Source of the DNA: Synergistaceae bacterium
GTDB taxonomy: Bacteria > Synergistota > Synergistia > Synergistales > Synergistaceae
Assembly: GCA_030533085.1 (NCBI GenBank)
Contig: JAUNJZ010000010.1
Span: forward strand, 1 to 64,000
DNA: 64,000 nucleotides
Direction of reading: 5' to 3'
Shown: positions 23,358 to 34,304 of the stretch, piece by piece
How positions within the stretch are numbered: the stretch's first letter is position 1
How the letters are laid out: the number at the start of each line of letters is the position of its first letter
Notes under the pieces: model-generated
Database searches by the model: none
The model's input: the letters and a program-made list of their open reading frames with translations, nothing else
What the model was told of the DNA's origin: nothing
Position numbers and translations under genes: made by a program

Positions 23358-23432
23358 AATTTGACCAATAGATGGTTTTTACTGTGATATCAAGGGGGCG
23401 ATTTCGCATTGGTCAAATTTTCCTGACCAATA
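23358..23432. repeat. inverted and direct TTGACCAAT sites upstream of the integrase
   Basis: AATTTGACCAAT (23358-23369) and its exact complement ATTGGTCAAATT (23408-23419) face each other 38 bp apart. A third partial copy, TGACCAATA, lies at 23424-23432. They sit 85-160 bp before the integrase start. They could be arm-type integrase or excisionase sites, part of an attachment site, or operators of the integrase promoter. Confidence 0.6.
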
Positions 23433-23475
23433 CTGGCTCTGCTATATTTATAGCACAAAATCGCCGTTTTGGCAC

Positions 23476-23522
23476 AAAAAAAGAGCGGCGGGAGGGCGTT
23501 TTTCTTTCGCTCTCCCAGCCGT
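23476..23522 (-). terminator. terminator of the glycerol gene cluster
   Basis: On the minus strand a GC-rich stem (CGGCTGGGAG with CTCCCGCCG, one mismatch) is followed by seven T residues. It lies 60 nt past the stop at 23581 and probably marks the first resident-chromosome signal to the right of the element. Confidence 0.75.
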
Positions 23523-23580
23523 TTTTATCGCCTTTTTCAATATTTCCGGCAGCTCGCGGCTTGTCTCTTTTCGCGCCGCT

Positions 23581-23934
23581 CTAATACAGCTCTTTAGTCG
23601 CTATGATGTCCGCTCCTGTTCCGCAGACGTTTTTTATCATTACGTCCCCGATATGGACCGGCAGTTCCGCCTTGCTCTCGCGGATGGCTTTCAGGCAGTC
23701 GGCTATCTTTGACTTGTCTATCGCCTTTGAAGTTTTCACGGAGAGCGGCATTTTACTGCCCGTCGCCTCCATCAGCGAGGTTACCATGCGCGTTGGGCGC
23801 GTCAGCTCTTCCTCCGCGTATTTTTTGCCGATGGCGCAGCTCTCTCCCGTTATGGAAATTATCTTTTCATCCGCCAGCTCCGCCGTTATCTGGCAGCCCA
23901 TCGGGCAGCCTATGCAGGTCAGTTCTTTTTTCAT
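23581..23934 (-). CDS. DUF1667 protein of the anaerobic glycerol cluster
   Basis: A short protein with an N-terminal CIGCPMGCQ motif (three Cys near residues 7-14) plus Cys30 and a later NVCGTGADI block, consistent with an iron-sulfur or metal site. DUF1667 proteins are regularly encoded beside GlpA-like and FAD-dependent oxidoreductases in anaerobes and probably form the third, electron-transferring subunit, in the place of GlpC. GGAGGTG, which also forms the end of the upstream gene, sits 6 nt before ATG, so the two are translationally close. Confidence 0.85.
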   Translation of the reverse strand: MKKELTCIGCPMGCQITAELADEKIISITGESCAIGKKYAEEELTRPTRMVTSLMEATGSKMPLSVKTSKAIDKSKIADCLKAIRESKAELPVHIGDVMIKNVCGTGADIIATKELY

Positions 23935-23937
23935 GGC

Positions 23938-25194
23938 CTACACCTCCACGCTCACGGTTATTTCGCTCAGGCCGGGACGCCCTTCCAGCAGCGCGGCGTC
24001 GAGCTTCATGGAGACCATTTCGCCTGGGGCCAGTATGCGGTGTCTGCGCGTCAGCAGCTTTTCTTCTCCCGCTGAGACTGTGACGGAGGCATTTTTATAG
24101 ACGCCGCGCGGCCTGAACATCAGCGTTACGGAGCCGCGCGCTCCGCTCGTGACATATTGCGGCACTACCCCCATAACTCCGTTTCCTTCGCGAATGCGTA
24201 TCCTTTCGGCCGCTTCCGGCAGTTCTCCCTTTACGTGGAGCCAGGCGTTTTTTCCCGCCGCCTCTGCCTCCTGCGAGACGAAGTCAACAAGGTCGTGGAC
24301 ATGCAGCGCGTTGCCGCAGGAGAATATCCCATCGACGGAGGTGCGCAGCGCCTCGTCCACAACGGCGCCGTTCGTCGCCGGAGCAATTTCCACTCCCGCC
24401 ATCTGGGAAAGTTCGTTTTCCGGTATCAGCCCGACGGAGAGCAGCAGAGTGTCGCATTCGTAATACTTTTCCGTTCCGGGAATCGGCTTTAACTTTTCGT
24501 CCACCTCCGCGACGGTGACTCCCTCTATGCGGTCGCGCCCCGCGATATCGATTATCGTGTGGCTGAGCAGCAGCGGTATGCCGTAATCGTCAAGGCACTG
24601 GACGATGTTTCTTTTCAGTCCGGCGGAGAATGGCATCAGCTCTACGCAGGCTTCGACCTTCGCCCCCATGAAGGTCATTCGGCGCGCCATTATAAGGCCG
24701 ATGTCGCCTGAGCCGAGTATCATCACCTTTTTGCCGGGCATTATCCCCTCCATGTTTACAAAACGCTGCGCCGTCCCCGCCGTGTATATTCCGGAGCATC
24801 TCCAGCCGGGGATGGCGAGCGAGCCGCGCGGGCGCTCGCGGCAGCCCATAGCCAATATTATCGCGTCGGCCTCTATCTCTTCCAGTCCGGCGGAGCGGCT
24901 GACGCAGGTGATTTTTCTGTCCTTCGTGACGTCGATCACCATCGTCCCGCAGCGGCTCTCTATGCCGTATTCTATGGCCTTGTCGATGTAGCGCTGCGCG
25001 TACTCCGGCCCCGTCAGCTCTTCTTTGAAGGTGTGGAGGCCGAAGCCGTTGTGTATGCACTGTTTGAGTATGCCTCCGAGGCAGTCCTCGCGTTCGAGAA
25101 TGAGTATGTCGCGGCAGCCTGCCTCGCAGGCCGATACGGCGGCGGCGAGACCGGCCGGCCCTCCGCCGACGACGGCTATCTGTACCTTACGCAT
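23938..25194 (-). CDS. FAD-dependent NAD(P)-type oxidoreductase of the glycerol cluster
   Basis: The Rossmann FAD-binding motif GGGPAGLAAAVSA is at residues 8-20, with a second dinucleotide fold at ILGSGDIGLIMARR and an ATG-like motif IILAMGCRERPRG. A GIFSCGNALHVHD block binds FAD, and a C-terminal beta-rich domain follows. The family works with GlpA-like dehydrogenases, probably as the subunit passing electrons from glycerol 3-phosphate to a carrier (compare GlpB). ATG 25194 overlaps the upstream stop by 8 nt; a longer frame to 25281 only adds out-of-family residues. Part of glpK, GlpA-like, this gene, DUF1667. Confidence 0.85.
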   Translation of the reverse strand: MRKVQIAVVGGGPAGLAAAVSACEAGCRDILILEREDCLGGILKQCIHNGFGLHTFKEELTGPEYAQRYIDKAIEYGIESRCGTMVIDVTKDRKITCVSRSAGLEEIEADAIILAMGCRERPRGSLAIPGWRCSGIYTAGTAQRFVNMEGIMPGKKVMILGSGDIGLIMARRMTFMGAKVEACVELMPFSAGLKRNIVQCLDDYGIPLLLSHTIIDIAGRDRIEGVTVAEVDEKLKPIPGTEKYYECDTLLLSVGLIPENELSQMAGVEIAPATNGAVVDEALRTSVDGIFSCGNALHVHDLVDFVSQEAEAAGKNAWLHVKGELPEAAERIRIREGNGVMGVVPQYVTSGARGSVTLMFRPRGVYKNASVTVSAGEEKLLTRRHRILAPGEMVSMKLDAALLEGRPGLSEITVSVEV

Positions 25195-26641
25195 CCTCCG
25201 CGCTCCCCCTTTCAAAGAGATAGTGAGAGAGAAGCTTTGAGCCGCGGCCAGCCTTTGTCGCCTCCAGCGGGTCGAGCCCAAGCTCTTCGCATAGTATCTC
25301 GATTGTTCTCGGCGTGCAGAAGCCGGCCTGACAACGTCCCATGCCGGCCCTTACGCGCAGCTTGATTCCGTCCATTGTCCGCGCCCCTACCGGGCGGCGT
25401 ATGGCCTGTCTTATCTCTGCCTCTGTAACTGTTTCGCAGCGGCAAACGACCTTTGAATAGTCGGGGTTGGCCGCTATGGCGCGCGCGCGTTCATCAGCGC
25501 TCATTTCACGGAATACCGGTATTGCGCGGCGCGTTGGAATGAATTTTTCGTTCGGCGCGGCTTTCAGCCGTTCCGCCGTCAGCTCCGCCAGATAGCGCGC
25601 TATTGCGGGAGCGGAGGTGAGGCCGGGAGACTCCACGCCTCCGGCGTTGAAGAAAAGCTCCGCGTCCGGCGCTTCGCCGAGGATGAAGTCGTCCCTGTCG
25701 CTGTGGGCGCGAATGCCTGAGAATGTCGTGATAAAGGAGCGCGTCGGGATCTCCTCCCATGTCATTGAAGCCTCGCGGAGGATTTTGTCAAGGCCGGCGC
25801 GGGTCGTCCGCGAATCCTCTTTTTCATCGATATCCTCTGCCGTGGGGCCGATGAGCAGCGTACCGTCCACCGTAGGGGCTACCAGTATCCCCTTTCCCAT
25901 CTTTGTCGGAAGCTGGAATATCGCGGCGTTGAAGTATCCGGCATATTTTTTGTCCACGATGTAATATTCGCCGCTGCGCGGGGAGATATGGAATTTATCT
26001 TCCGATACCATATTGTTTATTTCATCTGAATGTATACCGGCGCAGTTGATGACGGCGCGCGCGCTGAAGCTCTTTTCGCCGCAGCTGACGCGCCAGAGGC
26101 CGCCGCTCTTTTCTATCGAGGATACTTCCATATTTCTGACGAAGCGGACTCCGTTGCGCGCGGCGTTTTCGGCGTAGGCTATCGTGAGACCGTAGGGGCA
26201 GACGATGCCTCCCGTCCCCACAAGCAGAGCCTTCGTCGCCTTTGGCGAAATGTGCGGCTCTCTGCGCCGTATCTCCTCCGCGCCGATTATCGAAAGCTTT
26301 TGGACGCCGTTCTTCCGGCCGCGTTCAAGAAGCTCCGTGAGCCTGCCGTCGTCCGCTTCGTCAAAGGAGACGACGAGCGAGCTGTTTCTTCTGTAACGGA
26401 CCTCAAGCTCTTCGCATATATCGTCGAACATCGCGTTTCCGGCCACGTTGTATTTCGCCTTCAGCGTCCCCGGCTTCGCGTCGTAACCGCCGTGGATTAT
26501 CGCCGTGTTCGCGCGGCTCTGTCCGGCGCATATATCCGACGATTTTTCAAGCAGGATAATATTCAGGTCGAAGCGCGAAAGCTCGCGCGCGACTGCGCAG
26601 CCCACGACGCCGCCGCCTGTGATCAGGACGTCATATATCAT
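25187..26641 (-). CDS. GlpA-like glycerol-3-phosphate dehydrogenase with a [2Fe-2S] BFD-type domain
   Basis: The N-terminal DAO-type FAD domain begins VLITGGGVVGCAVARELSRFDL and contains the NTAIIHGGYDAKPGTLKA block of the GlpA/GlpD family. The C-terminal 100 residues carry VVCRCETVT and MGRCQAGFCTPR, the four cysteines of a BFD-like [2Fe-2S] domain. It should oxidise glycerol 3-phosphate to dihydroxyacetone phosphate under anaerobic conditions together with the two downstream genes. AAAGGA precedes ATG. A strong hairpin separates it from glpK, so it may be expressed at a lower level or from its own promoter. Confidence 0.85.
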   Translation of the reverse strand: MIYDVLITGGGVVGCAVARELSRFDLNIILLEKSSDICAGQSRANTAIIHGGYDAKPGTLKAKYNVAGNAMFDDICEELEVRYRRNSSLVVSFDEADDGRLTELLERGRKNGVQKLSIIGAEEIRRREPHISPKATKALLVGTGGIVCPYGLTIAYAENAARNGVRFVRNMEVSSIEKSGGLWRVSCGEKSFSARAVINCAGIHSDEINNMVSEDKFHISPRSGEYYIVDKKYAGYFNAAIFQLPTKMGKGILVAPTVDGTLLIGPTAEDIDEKEDSRTTRAGLDKILREASMTWEEIPTRSFITTFSGIRAHSDRDDFILGEAPDAELFFNAGGVESPGLTSAPAIARYLAELTAERLKAAPNEKFIPTRRAIPVFREMSADERARAIAANPDYSKVVCRCETVTEAEIRQAIRRPVGARTMDGIKLRVRAGMGRCQAGFCTPRTIEILCEELGLDPLEATKAGRGSKLLSHYLFERGSAEDA

Positions 26642-26681
26642 ACATTCAACACCAATCCTTTCGTGCCCCTCCTTCGGCGTG

Positions 26682-26711
26682 AAAAAGGCCCGCCCGTGGG
26701 GCGGGCCTTTG
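26682..26711 (-). terminator. hairpin between glpK and the GlpA-like gene
   Basis: AAAGGCCCGCCC pairs perfectly with GGCGGGCCTTT around a 4-nt loop, and the minus strand continues TTTTTCACG. It should end or attenuate the glpK transcript before the dehydrogenase genes. Confidence 0.85.
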
Positions 26712-26729
26712 GCCTTGCTCTCTCTGTCG

Positions 26730-28247
<1,518 letters not shown>

Positions 28248-28281
28248 TTACATTAGATTTTATTATGTTGACATTACTGAT

Positions 28282-28310
28282 ATTCTACAAATTTACATCC
28301 TTCGCGTCAA
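28282..28310 (-). promoter_or_regulatory. sigma-70-type promoter of glpK
   Basis: On the minus strand, TTGACG (-35) and TAGAAT (-10) are separated by exactly 17 nt. The -10 lies about 55 nt before the glpK ATG. Confidence 0.7.
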
Positions 28311-28520
28311 TGGAAAATTTTGTTTATAGGCAATAATCTATTGCCAAAAAAAGCAAAAAAGCTCTGGACGAAAAAAAATTTTTCCGCCTCTTCCGCGCGC
28401 GGCGGAAAGCGGACGCGCGATTTCGGGCTATTGACATCGTGGGAAAAAACTCCATACTGGACGGCGGCGTCGATTTTAATTTTCGCTTCGCCAACAGGAT
28501 ATAATAAGGAGATGTTTGCA

Positions 28521-29429
28521 GTGGCAGAAAAATTATGCGGAGTTTTCGCCCCCGTTCCCACACCTTTTAACAGTGACGGCTCTCTGGACGAGAGCGGCTG
28601 GAGAAAAAATCTCCGGCTGTGGAGCGCCTCCCCGCTGGACGGCATCGTCATCGCCGGCTCTAACGGCGAGCTTCCCTTTCTTTCTCTCGACGAGCGGGCG
28701 CGGCTGACGGAAATAGCGAGGGAAGAGGCCGGCGGACGGCTTCACATTATGACGGGGGCGCATTTTCCCTCCACGGCGGATACGAAGGCGGCGGCGCGGC
28801 GGCTTGCCGAAGCCGGCGCGGACAGCCTTCTGCTGCTGCCGCCTCATTACTACAAGGGAAAAGATGAGATGCTCGCCGCTTATTTCACTGATGTCGCCGA
28901 CAGCTCGCCGCTGCCGGTATTCCTCTACAACATGCCGGCCAACACCGGCGTCGATATCAGCGTCGGCGTGATATGCGCGGCGGCGCGCCACGAGAATGTG
29001 CGCGGAATCAAAGACACCTCCGGCGATATGACGAAGCTCGGCTACACCGCGCTCCGCACGCCGGAGCGTTTTTCAGTCTTCGGCGGCACAGGCAACTGGT
29101 TCCTCGCCGCGCTCTCAATGGGAGCCTGCGGCGGAACGATGGCCGTCTCCATCCTTTTCCCACGCTCATGCCGTATGCTCTACGAGGCATTCATGGGCGG
29201 ACGCATGGAAGAGGCGGTCGCGCTGCAAAAAAGACTGTTGCCCGTCAGCGACGCGATAACGCGGCGCTTTGGCATTCCTGGGCTGAAAGCGGCGCTCGAA
29301 GCCCGCGGAATGACAGGCGGCCCCTGCCGCCGTCCGCTGCTGCCGATATCCGAGGCGGACAAGGCTGAGCTGCTGGGCATAATAAACGCCTCCGGCCTCG
29401 ACGAATACGAGCAGTGGAGGAGCCGCTGA
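28521..29429 (+). CDS. dihydrodipicolinate synthase (DapA)-family aldolase
   Basis: A class I aldolase of about 302 residues. GVFAPVPTPF opens it, SNGELPFLSLDER replaces the GTTGE loop, LYNMP carries the catalytic Tyr, and GIKDTSGD carries the Schiff-base Lys. The loop and the orphan context fit an oxo-acid aldolase or lyase such as 4-hydroxy-2-oxoglutarate aldolase better than lysine biosynthesis, though DapA activity cannot be excluded. AAGGAG at 28506-28511 is well spaced for GTG 28521; ATG 28512 directly abuts it, so GTG is the likely start. A TTGACA at 28431 may be its -35 element. Confidence 0.82.
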   Translation: MAEKLCGVFAPVPTPFNSDGSLDESGWRKNLRLWSASPLDGIVIAGSNGELPFLSLDERARLTEIAREEAGGRLHIMTGAHFPSTADTKAAARRLAEAGADSLLLLPPHYYKGKDEMLAAYFTDVADSSPLPVFLYNMPANTGVDISVGVICAAARHENVRGIKDTSGDMTKLGYTALRTPERFSVFGGTGNWFLAALSMGACGGTMAVSILFPRSCRMLYEAFMGGRMEEAVALQKRLLPVSDAITRRFGIPGLKAALEARGMTGGPCRRPLLPISEADKAELLGIINASGLDEYEQWRSR

Positions 29430-29480
29430 GCTTTTTTTGATCGCGCAGACGGCAATACTGCGCCGGCATAAAGAAAAAGC

Positions 29481-29510
29481 TTGCCAGACCCACGCGCTCT
29501 CTGCTATTAT
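29481..29510 (+). promoter_or_regulatory. probable promoter of rpsO
   Basis: TTGCCA (29481-29486) and TATTAT (29505-29510) are separated by 18 nt. The leader to the rpsO start is about 80 nt, long enough for the S15 autoregulatory fold known in other bacteria. Confidence 0.55.
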
Positions 29511-29597
29511 ATCCCTGCCCATTACACGGACAGGCGCGAAGCGTCAGCCTGAGTTATGGGAAGTCGGGCGTTACAGGCCCAGAATGGAGTGATCTAT

Positions 29598-29864
29598 ATG
29601 ATCGAGAAGGATAAGAAACAGGCAATCATCGAAGAGTACAAGACGCACGAAGCGGACACCGGCTCTACGGAAGTTCAGGTGGCGATCCTCACGGCGCGCA
29701 TCCGCGAGCTGACGGAGCACATGAAGAGCCACAAAAAGGACTTTCACAGCCGCCGCGGTCTTCTGATTATGGTCGGAAAGCGCCGCAAGCTTCTTCAGTA
29801 TCTGAAAGACAGGGACTTCGGACGCTACCAGTCGCTCATTCAGCGCCTCGGCCTCCGTCACTAA
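29598..29864 (+). CDS. rpsO: 30S ribosomal protein S15
   Basis: At 88 residues it is full length, with the S15 signature [20 protein letters not shown] and the [20 protein letters not shown] block that contacts 16S rRNA in the platform. ATG 29598 follows GGAGTGATC; the frame is open further upstream but without family residues. It sits in the classic rpsO-pnp order, separated by a strong terminator, so pnp may rely on readthrough or its own promoter. Confidence 0.97.
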   Translation: MIEKDKKQAIIEEYKTHEADTGSTEVQVAILTARIRELTEHMKSHKKDFHSRRGLLIMVGKRRKLLQYLKDRDFGRYQSLIQRLGLRH

Positions 29865-29895
29865 TCAAAAACACGGAAATATCAAATATTTATCC

Positions 29896-29932
29896 GGCGA
29901 AAGGTATAACCTTTCGCCATTTTTTATTTTTT
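29896..29932 (+). terminator. terminator of rpsO
   Basis: GGCGAAAGG pairs with CCTTTCGCC around a 5-nt loop, followed by a long T-rich tail. Confidence 0.9.
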
Positions 29933-29976
29933 GTGCTATCCTTTTCTATGTGAAGATATAAGCTAGGAGGAAAAGA

Positions 29977-32301
29977 ATGAAAAAGACGTATGAATTGGAC
30001 TTCTATGGCAAAAAGATGTCATTTGAGGTCGGCCGCCTCGCGAAACAGGCGAACGCGGCGGTGCTCGCGAGACATGGCGACACGGCGCTGCTCGTTACTG
30101 CGGTGCTTGCGGAAAAGGCGCGCGAAGGACTTGATTTCTTCCCGCTGCTCGTAGATTTTGAAGAGCGCTATTATTCGGCCGGAAAGGTTCCCGGAGGCTT
30201 CATCAAGCGCGAGGGACGCCCTTCTGAGTCCGCCATCCTGAGCGGACGCATGATAGACCGCTCTATACGCTCGCTCTTCCCTGAATGGATGAGAAACGAC
30301 GTTCACGTTGTAGCCACCGTCATGTCGGTGGATCAGAAAAATCCCGCTAACATCCTTGGAATTAACGGCGCTTCGCTCGCCCTCGCCATATCGGACATTC
30401 CGTGGGACGGCCCTATAGCGGCTGTGCGTATAGGCTGCATCAACGGCGAGCTGGTGGTGAATCCCGACGAATCGGATCTGCCGGAAAGCACTCTCGACCT
30501 GGTCGTCGCCGGACATAAGGGCGGCATAACGATGGTCGAAGCGGGGGCCAAAGAGGTTTCCGAAGAGCTGCTTGTAGACGCGATGGAGCTTGCCAACGAG
30601 GCCATTCGCAAAATCGTCTGCTTCATAGAGGACGTCGTCGCTGAAATAGGCAAGCCGAAGGCTCAGCTTCCGGCTCCGGCTGTGATAGAGGAAATAGACG
30701 GCTGGATGCGCGACAACCTTACCGACGAAATATACCAGGCTGTGCAGATAAATCAGAAACAGGAGCGCGGCGCGGCCATAGCGGCGGCGCAGCAGAAGGC
30801 GGAGGACTTCTTCGCCGAAAGCCGCCCTGACTCCGCGAAATATATCGCCTCAGTAATGGACGAAATGGTAAAGAAAGCCGTGCGCAGGCTGCTGCTCGTT
30901 GACAGAAAGCGCGCGGACGGGCGCGCGATGAATCAGCTTCGTCCGATAACATGCGAGGTAGACATCCTGCCCATGACCCACGGCTCGGCGCTTTTCACGC
31001 GCGGCGAAACGCAGTCTCTCGGCGTAACCACACTCGGCATGATGGGTTCTGACGATCAGGTTATGGACGGCCTCAAGCTGGATGAGCCGTCGAAGAGATT
31101 CATCCTGCATTACAACTTCCCCCCGTACTCGGTCGGCGAAGTGCGCCCGATGCGCGGTCCCGGACGGCGCGAGATAGGGCACGGAGCGCTGGCGGAACGC
31201 GCGCTGCGCGCCACCTTCCCTGACGACGAATCCTTCCCCTACGTGGTGCGTCAGGTCTCCGACATACTTGAATCAAACGGCTCCAGCTCGATGGCCTCAG
31301 TTTGCAGCGGCAGCCTTTCAATGATGGCGGCCGGCGTGCCGGTCAAAAAGGCCGTGGCCGGTATCGCGATGGGGCTGATAGCCGACGGCGGACAGGTCTG
31401 CATACTCACGGATATTCAGGGACTTGAGGATCATTACGGCGACATGGACTTCAAAGTCGCCGGCACGCGCGACGGAGTTACCGCGCTGCAAATGGACAAC
31501 AAGGCCGGCGGCATCACCCGCGAGATACTGACAGAGGCGCTTTCGCAGGCCAGAGAGGGGCGCTTCCAGATACTCGACGTCATGGACGCGGCGATAGCGG
31601 CCCCGCGCGCGGAGCTTGCCCCCACCGCCCCCAAGATCGTCTCATTCAACATCGACCCGGAAAAGATACGCGACGTTATCGGCTCCGGCGGAAAGACGAT
31701 TCGCGGCATAGTGCAGCAGACAGGCGCGAAAATCGACGTTGAGGACAGCGGCCGCGTCAGCGTGGCGGCTGTCAGCGACGACGCGGCTCAGATGGCCGTC
31801 AGAATAATCCGCGACCTTGTCCGCGAGGTTGAGGCCGGAGAGATCTTCGTCGGCACAGTTACAAGAATGCTCTCCTTCGGCGTATTCATCGAAGTGCTGC
31901 CAGGCAAGGAAGGCATGCTCCATGTGAGCGAAGTCAGCGGCTACCGCGTTCCGACGCTTGAAGATGCCTTCGACATCGGCGACAAAGTGCTGGTGACTGT
32001 GAAAGAGATAGACGACATGCACCGCGTCAACCTCAGCCGCAAGCGCCTGCTTGACAGGTTTGACGAGCTGGCGCTGAACCCCGACTTCGCGGAGCAGATC
32101 CCGGTTGAGAGAGCGCGTGAGGAAAAATACTCGCAGTTCCCCAAGGGCGGCGGCGAACGCAGCGGCGTAGGACGTGAACGCGACGGCGGAGAACGCCGCG
32201 ACAGAGGCGACCGCGGGCACGACCGTCCGCGCGGCGGAGACGCGGAGGGAGACAGACAGCACCGTCCGGCGCGCCGCTTCGAGAGAGAGCGCAAAAACTG
32301 A
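29977..32301 (+). CDS. pnp: polyribonucleotide nucleotidyltransferase (PNPase)
   Basis: At 774 residues it has two RNase PH domains (first around [24 protein letters not shown], second around [15 protein letters not shown]), a KH domain ([13 protein letters not shown] near residue 568) and an S1 domain ([29 protein letters not shown]). It degrades RNA 3' to 5' using phosphate and is a degradosome core enzyme. After S1 comes a tail of about 60 residues rich in Arg, Gly and Asp ([18 protein letters not shown]), probably disordered and RNA binding. TAGGAGG precedes ATG. The dut gene begins 4 nt after its stop. Confidence 0.97.
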   Translation: MKKTYELDFYGKKMSFEVGRLAKQANAAVLARHGDTALLVTAVLAEKAREGLDFFPLLVDFEERYYSAGKVPGGFIKREGRPSESAILSGRMIDRSIRSLFPEWMRNDVHVVATVMSVDQKNPANILGINGASLALAISDIPWDGPIAAVRIGCINGELVVNPDESDLPESTLDLVVAGHKGGITMVEAGAKEVSEELLVDAMELANEAIRKIVCFIEDVVAEIGKPKAQLPAPAVIEEIDGWMRDNLTDEIYQAVQINQKQERGAAIAAAQQKAEDFFAESRPDSAKYIASVMDEMVKKAVRRLLLVDRKRADGRAMNQLRPITCEVDILPMTHGSALFTRGETQSLGVTTLGMMGSDDQVMDGLKLDEPSKRFILHYNFPPYSVGEVRPMRGPGRREIGHGALAERALRATFPDDESFPYVVRQVSDILESNGSSSMASVCSGSLSMMAAGVPVKKAVAGIAMGLIADGGQVCILTDIQGLEDHYGDMDFKVAGTRDGVTALQMDNKAGGITREILTEALSQAREGRFQILDVMDAAIAAPRAELAPTAPKIVSFNIDPEKIRDVIGSGGKTIRGIVQQTGAKIDVEDSGRVSVAAVSDDAAQMAVRIIRDLVREVEAGEIFVGTVTRMLSFGVFIEVLPGKEGMLHVSEVSGYRVPTLEDAFDIGDKVLVTVKEIDDMHRVNLSRKRLLDRFDELALNPDFAEQIPVERAREEKYSQFPKGGGERSGVGRERDGGERRDRGDRGHDRPRGGDAEGDRQHRPARRFERERKN

Positions 32302-32305
32302 AAAT

Positions 32306-32743
32306 ATGGATAAAATAACAGTAAAAGTCAGGGCGGAGGAGGGCGTCACCCTCCCTGCCTACGCCACGCCGGGGTCGTCGGGGATGGATATACGCGCCCG
32401 CGAGGCGGCGGTTATCAAGGCCGGCAAACGCGGCTGCGTCGGGACTGGGCTGTACCTTGAAATGCCGGAGGGCTGCGAGGCGCAGATACGTCCGCGCAGC
32501 GGCCTCGCCCTCAAAAACGGCGTGACGGTGCTTAACAGCCCCGGCACGATAGATTCCGATTACCGCGGCGAGATCCGCATCATCCTGGCGAATTTCGGCG
32601 AGGAAGATTTCAGGATAGAGCCTGGCGACCGCATCGCGCAGATGGTATTCGCGACGGTGACGCAGGTCGCTCTTGAAGCGGCGGAAGAGCTTGGCGAGAC
32701 GCGGCGTGCCGGCGGGGGCTTCGGAAGCACCGGAAAGAAATAA
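32306..32743 (+). CDS. dut: deoxyuridine 5'-triphosphate nucleotidohydrolase (dUTPase)
   Basis: All five trimeric dUTPase motifs are present in order: [42 protein letters not shown] and the C-terminal [13 protein letters not shown] arm. It hydrolyses dUTP to dUMP, keeping uracil out of DNA. ATG 32306 is 4 nt past the pnp stop; the frame extends upstream inside pnp but without family residues. Coupling to pnp suggests cotranscription. A terminator follows. Confidence 0.95.
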   Translation: MDKITVKVRAEEGVTLPAYATPGSSGMDIRAREAAVIKAGKRGCVGTGLYLEMPEGCEAQIRPRSGLALKNGVTVLNSPGTIDSDYRGEIRIILANFGEEDFRIEPGDRIAQMVFATVTQVALEAAEELGETRRAGGGFGSTGKK

Positions 32744-32785
32744 CTTCCATCGCCGTCCGCGAAGAAATTCATAAATAAAAAAACT

Positions 32786-32829
32786 CCCGCGCCGCAGGGG
32801 CTTCACCCTGAAAGCGCGGGGATTTTTTT
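32786..32829 (+). terminator. terminator of the pnp-dut transcript
   Basis: CCCGCGC (32786-32792) pairs with GCGCGGG (32814-32820) over an inner CAGGG/CCCTG stem, followed by seven T residues. A-rich flanks allow it to work both ways. Confidence 0.85.
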
Positions 32830-32928
32830 ATCGCTGGGGCCTCCCGGCGCTTGACTTGAAGCCGACTCTAACCTTTATCCTGTGTGGACGTAATATTTTA
32901 TAATCATAATGAATGGGGAGCTGTTGTT

Positions 32929-34077
32929 TTGAAATACAGAGAACTTGGACGCACCGGCCTTATGGTCGGAGAGATCGGACTTGGCTGCGAGGGCTTTGTC
33001 GATCACGACGGAGCGCTTATCGACGAACTGCTTGACTGCGCTCAGGAGGCCGGCGTCAACTGCCTCGACCTCTACTCTCCGCAGCCTGACATACGCAGCA
33101 TGCTGGGGCGGTCGCTGCGCGGGCGGCGCGATAAATTCATCTTGCAGGCGCAGCTCTGCACGGCATGGAAAAACGGGCAGTATGAGCGTACCCGCGACAT
33201 CGAAGAGGTGAGAGCCTCCTTTGAAGACCTGCTGGCGCGCCTTGAATGCAAAAGCGTCGAAATCGGAATGATACATTATGTCGACTCCTCGGAGGACTGG
33301 CGCAGCGTAGCCGGCGGAGAGCTGATGGAATACGCGCGCGCCCTGAAAGCGGACGGAAAAATCTCCGCCGTCGGCATGAGCAGTCACAATCCGACAGTTT
33401 CGCTCGAGGCGGTCAAAAGCGGAATGATTGACGTGCTGATGTTCAGCGTCAACCCATGCTACGACCTGCAGCCCGGCGACGAGGACTGCGAAAAGCTGTG
33501 GAGCGAAGAGAGCTACAGCGGACTGCTGGTGAATATGGACGCGGAGCGCAGAGAGCTTTATGAATATTGTCAGGCGAATGGCGTCGCCATCACCGTAATG
33601 AAGGCATTCGGCGGCGGCGACCTGCTTGACGCGGCTCGCTCTCCCGCAGGAGCTGCGCTGACTCCGTGGCAGTGCCTGCACTATGCCCTTACGCGCCCCG
33701 CCGTGGCGACCGTATTATCCGGCGCTCATACCGTGGAAGAGCTGAAGATCTCCCTTGCATACGAAAGCGCCTCCGACGAAGAGCGGGACTACGCGAAAGC
33801 TCTCTCCTCATTTCCCGGGATAAGCTGGAAAGGGCACTGCATGTACTGCGGCCACTGCGCCCCCTGCCCTGTCGGTATCGACGTAGCGGCGGTGACGAAA
33901 TTCCTCAACCTTGCGAAGGCGCGGGAGGGAGTGCCGGAGACGGTGCGCGAACACTACGCGCTGCTGCCGCGCTCGGCCTCCGACTGCACCGGATGCGGCG
34001 GCTGCGAGAGCCGCTGCCCCTTTGAAGTTCCGGTGAGGGAAAACATGAGAGCCGCGAAGGAGCTCTTTGGAAGCTGA
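32929..34077 (+). CDS. aldo/keto reductase family protein with C-terminal [4Fe-4S] ferredoxin domain
   Basis: Residues 1-270 form the aldo/keto reductase barrel (KYRELGRTGLMVGEIGLGCEG, IGMIHYVDSSEDW, NGVAITVMKAFGGGDLLD). The last 90 residues contain CMYCGHCAPCPVGID and CTGCGGCESRCPFEVP, two [4Fe-4S] cluster motifs. This fusion is common in anaerobes, and no substrate is known. Where classical members have a catalytic Lys at the end of strand 3, this one reads FILQAQL, so normal carbonyl reduction is doubtful. The start is TTG 32929, set by GGGGAG 8 nt upstream. A TATAAT lies at 32899. Confidence 0.85.
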   Translation: MKYRELGRTGLMVGEIGLGCEGFVDHDGALIDELLDCAQEAGVNCLDLYSPQPDIRSMLGRSLRGRRDKFILQAQLCTAWKNGQYERTRDIEEVRASFEDLLARLECKSVEIGMIHYVDSSEDWRSVAGGELMEYARALKADGKISAVGMSSHNPTVSLEAVKSGMIDVLMFSVNPCYDLQPGDEDCEKLWSEESYSGLLVNMDAERRELYEYCQANGVAITVMKAFGGGDLLDAARSPAGAALTPWQCLHYALTRPAVATVLSGAHTVEELKISLAYESASDEERDYAKALSSFPGISWKGHCMYCGHCAPCPVGIDVAAVTKFLNLAKAREGVPETVREHYALLPRSASDCTGCGGCESRCPFEVPVRENMRAAKELFGS

Positions 34078-34127
34078 CCCCGCTGCCGTCTGTCAAATCG
34101 CCGAAAAAAATTATAAAAAAATTTCCG

Positions 34128-34152
34128 CCGCGCGATTTTCGCGCGGTTTTTG
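34128..34152 (+). terminator. terminator after the aldo/keto reductase gene
   Basis: CCGCGCG (34128-34134) pairs with CGCGCGG (34140-34146) around a short loop, followed by TTTTTG. Confidence 0.8.
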
Positions 34153-34304
34153 TTGTACTTTTGTTGTACCTCTGATGTTATCATGTAAGATAACGGCGGA
34201 GTCGGAGATTGCCGTAAGGTGTGTGAGCGTATGAGGAAAATCGACAAAAAAATATACATTGCGGCCTTGCGCGCCGCCGCCGGAAATAATGGGGGCGCGG
34301 CGCT

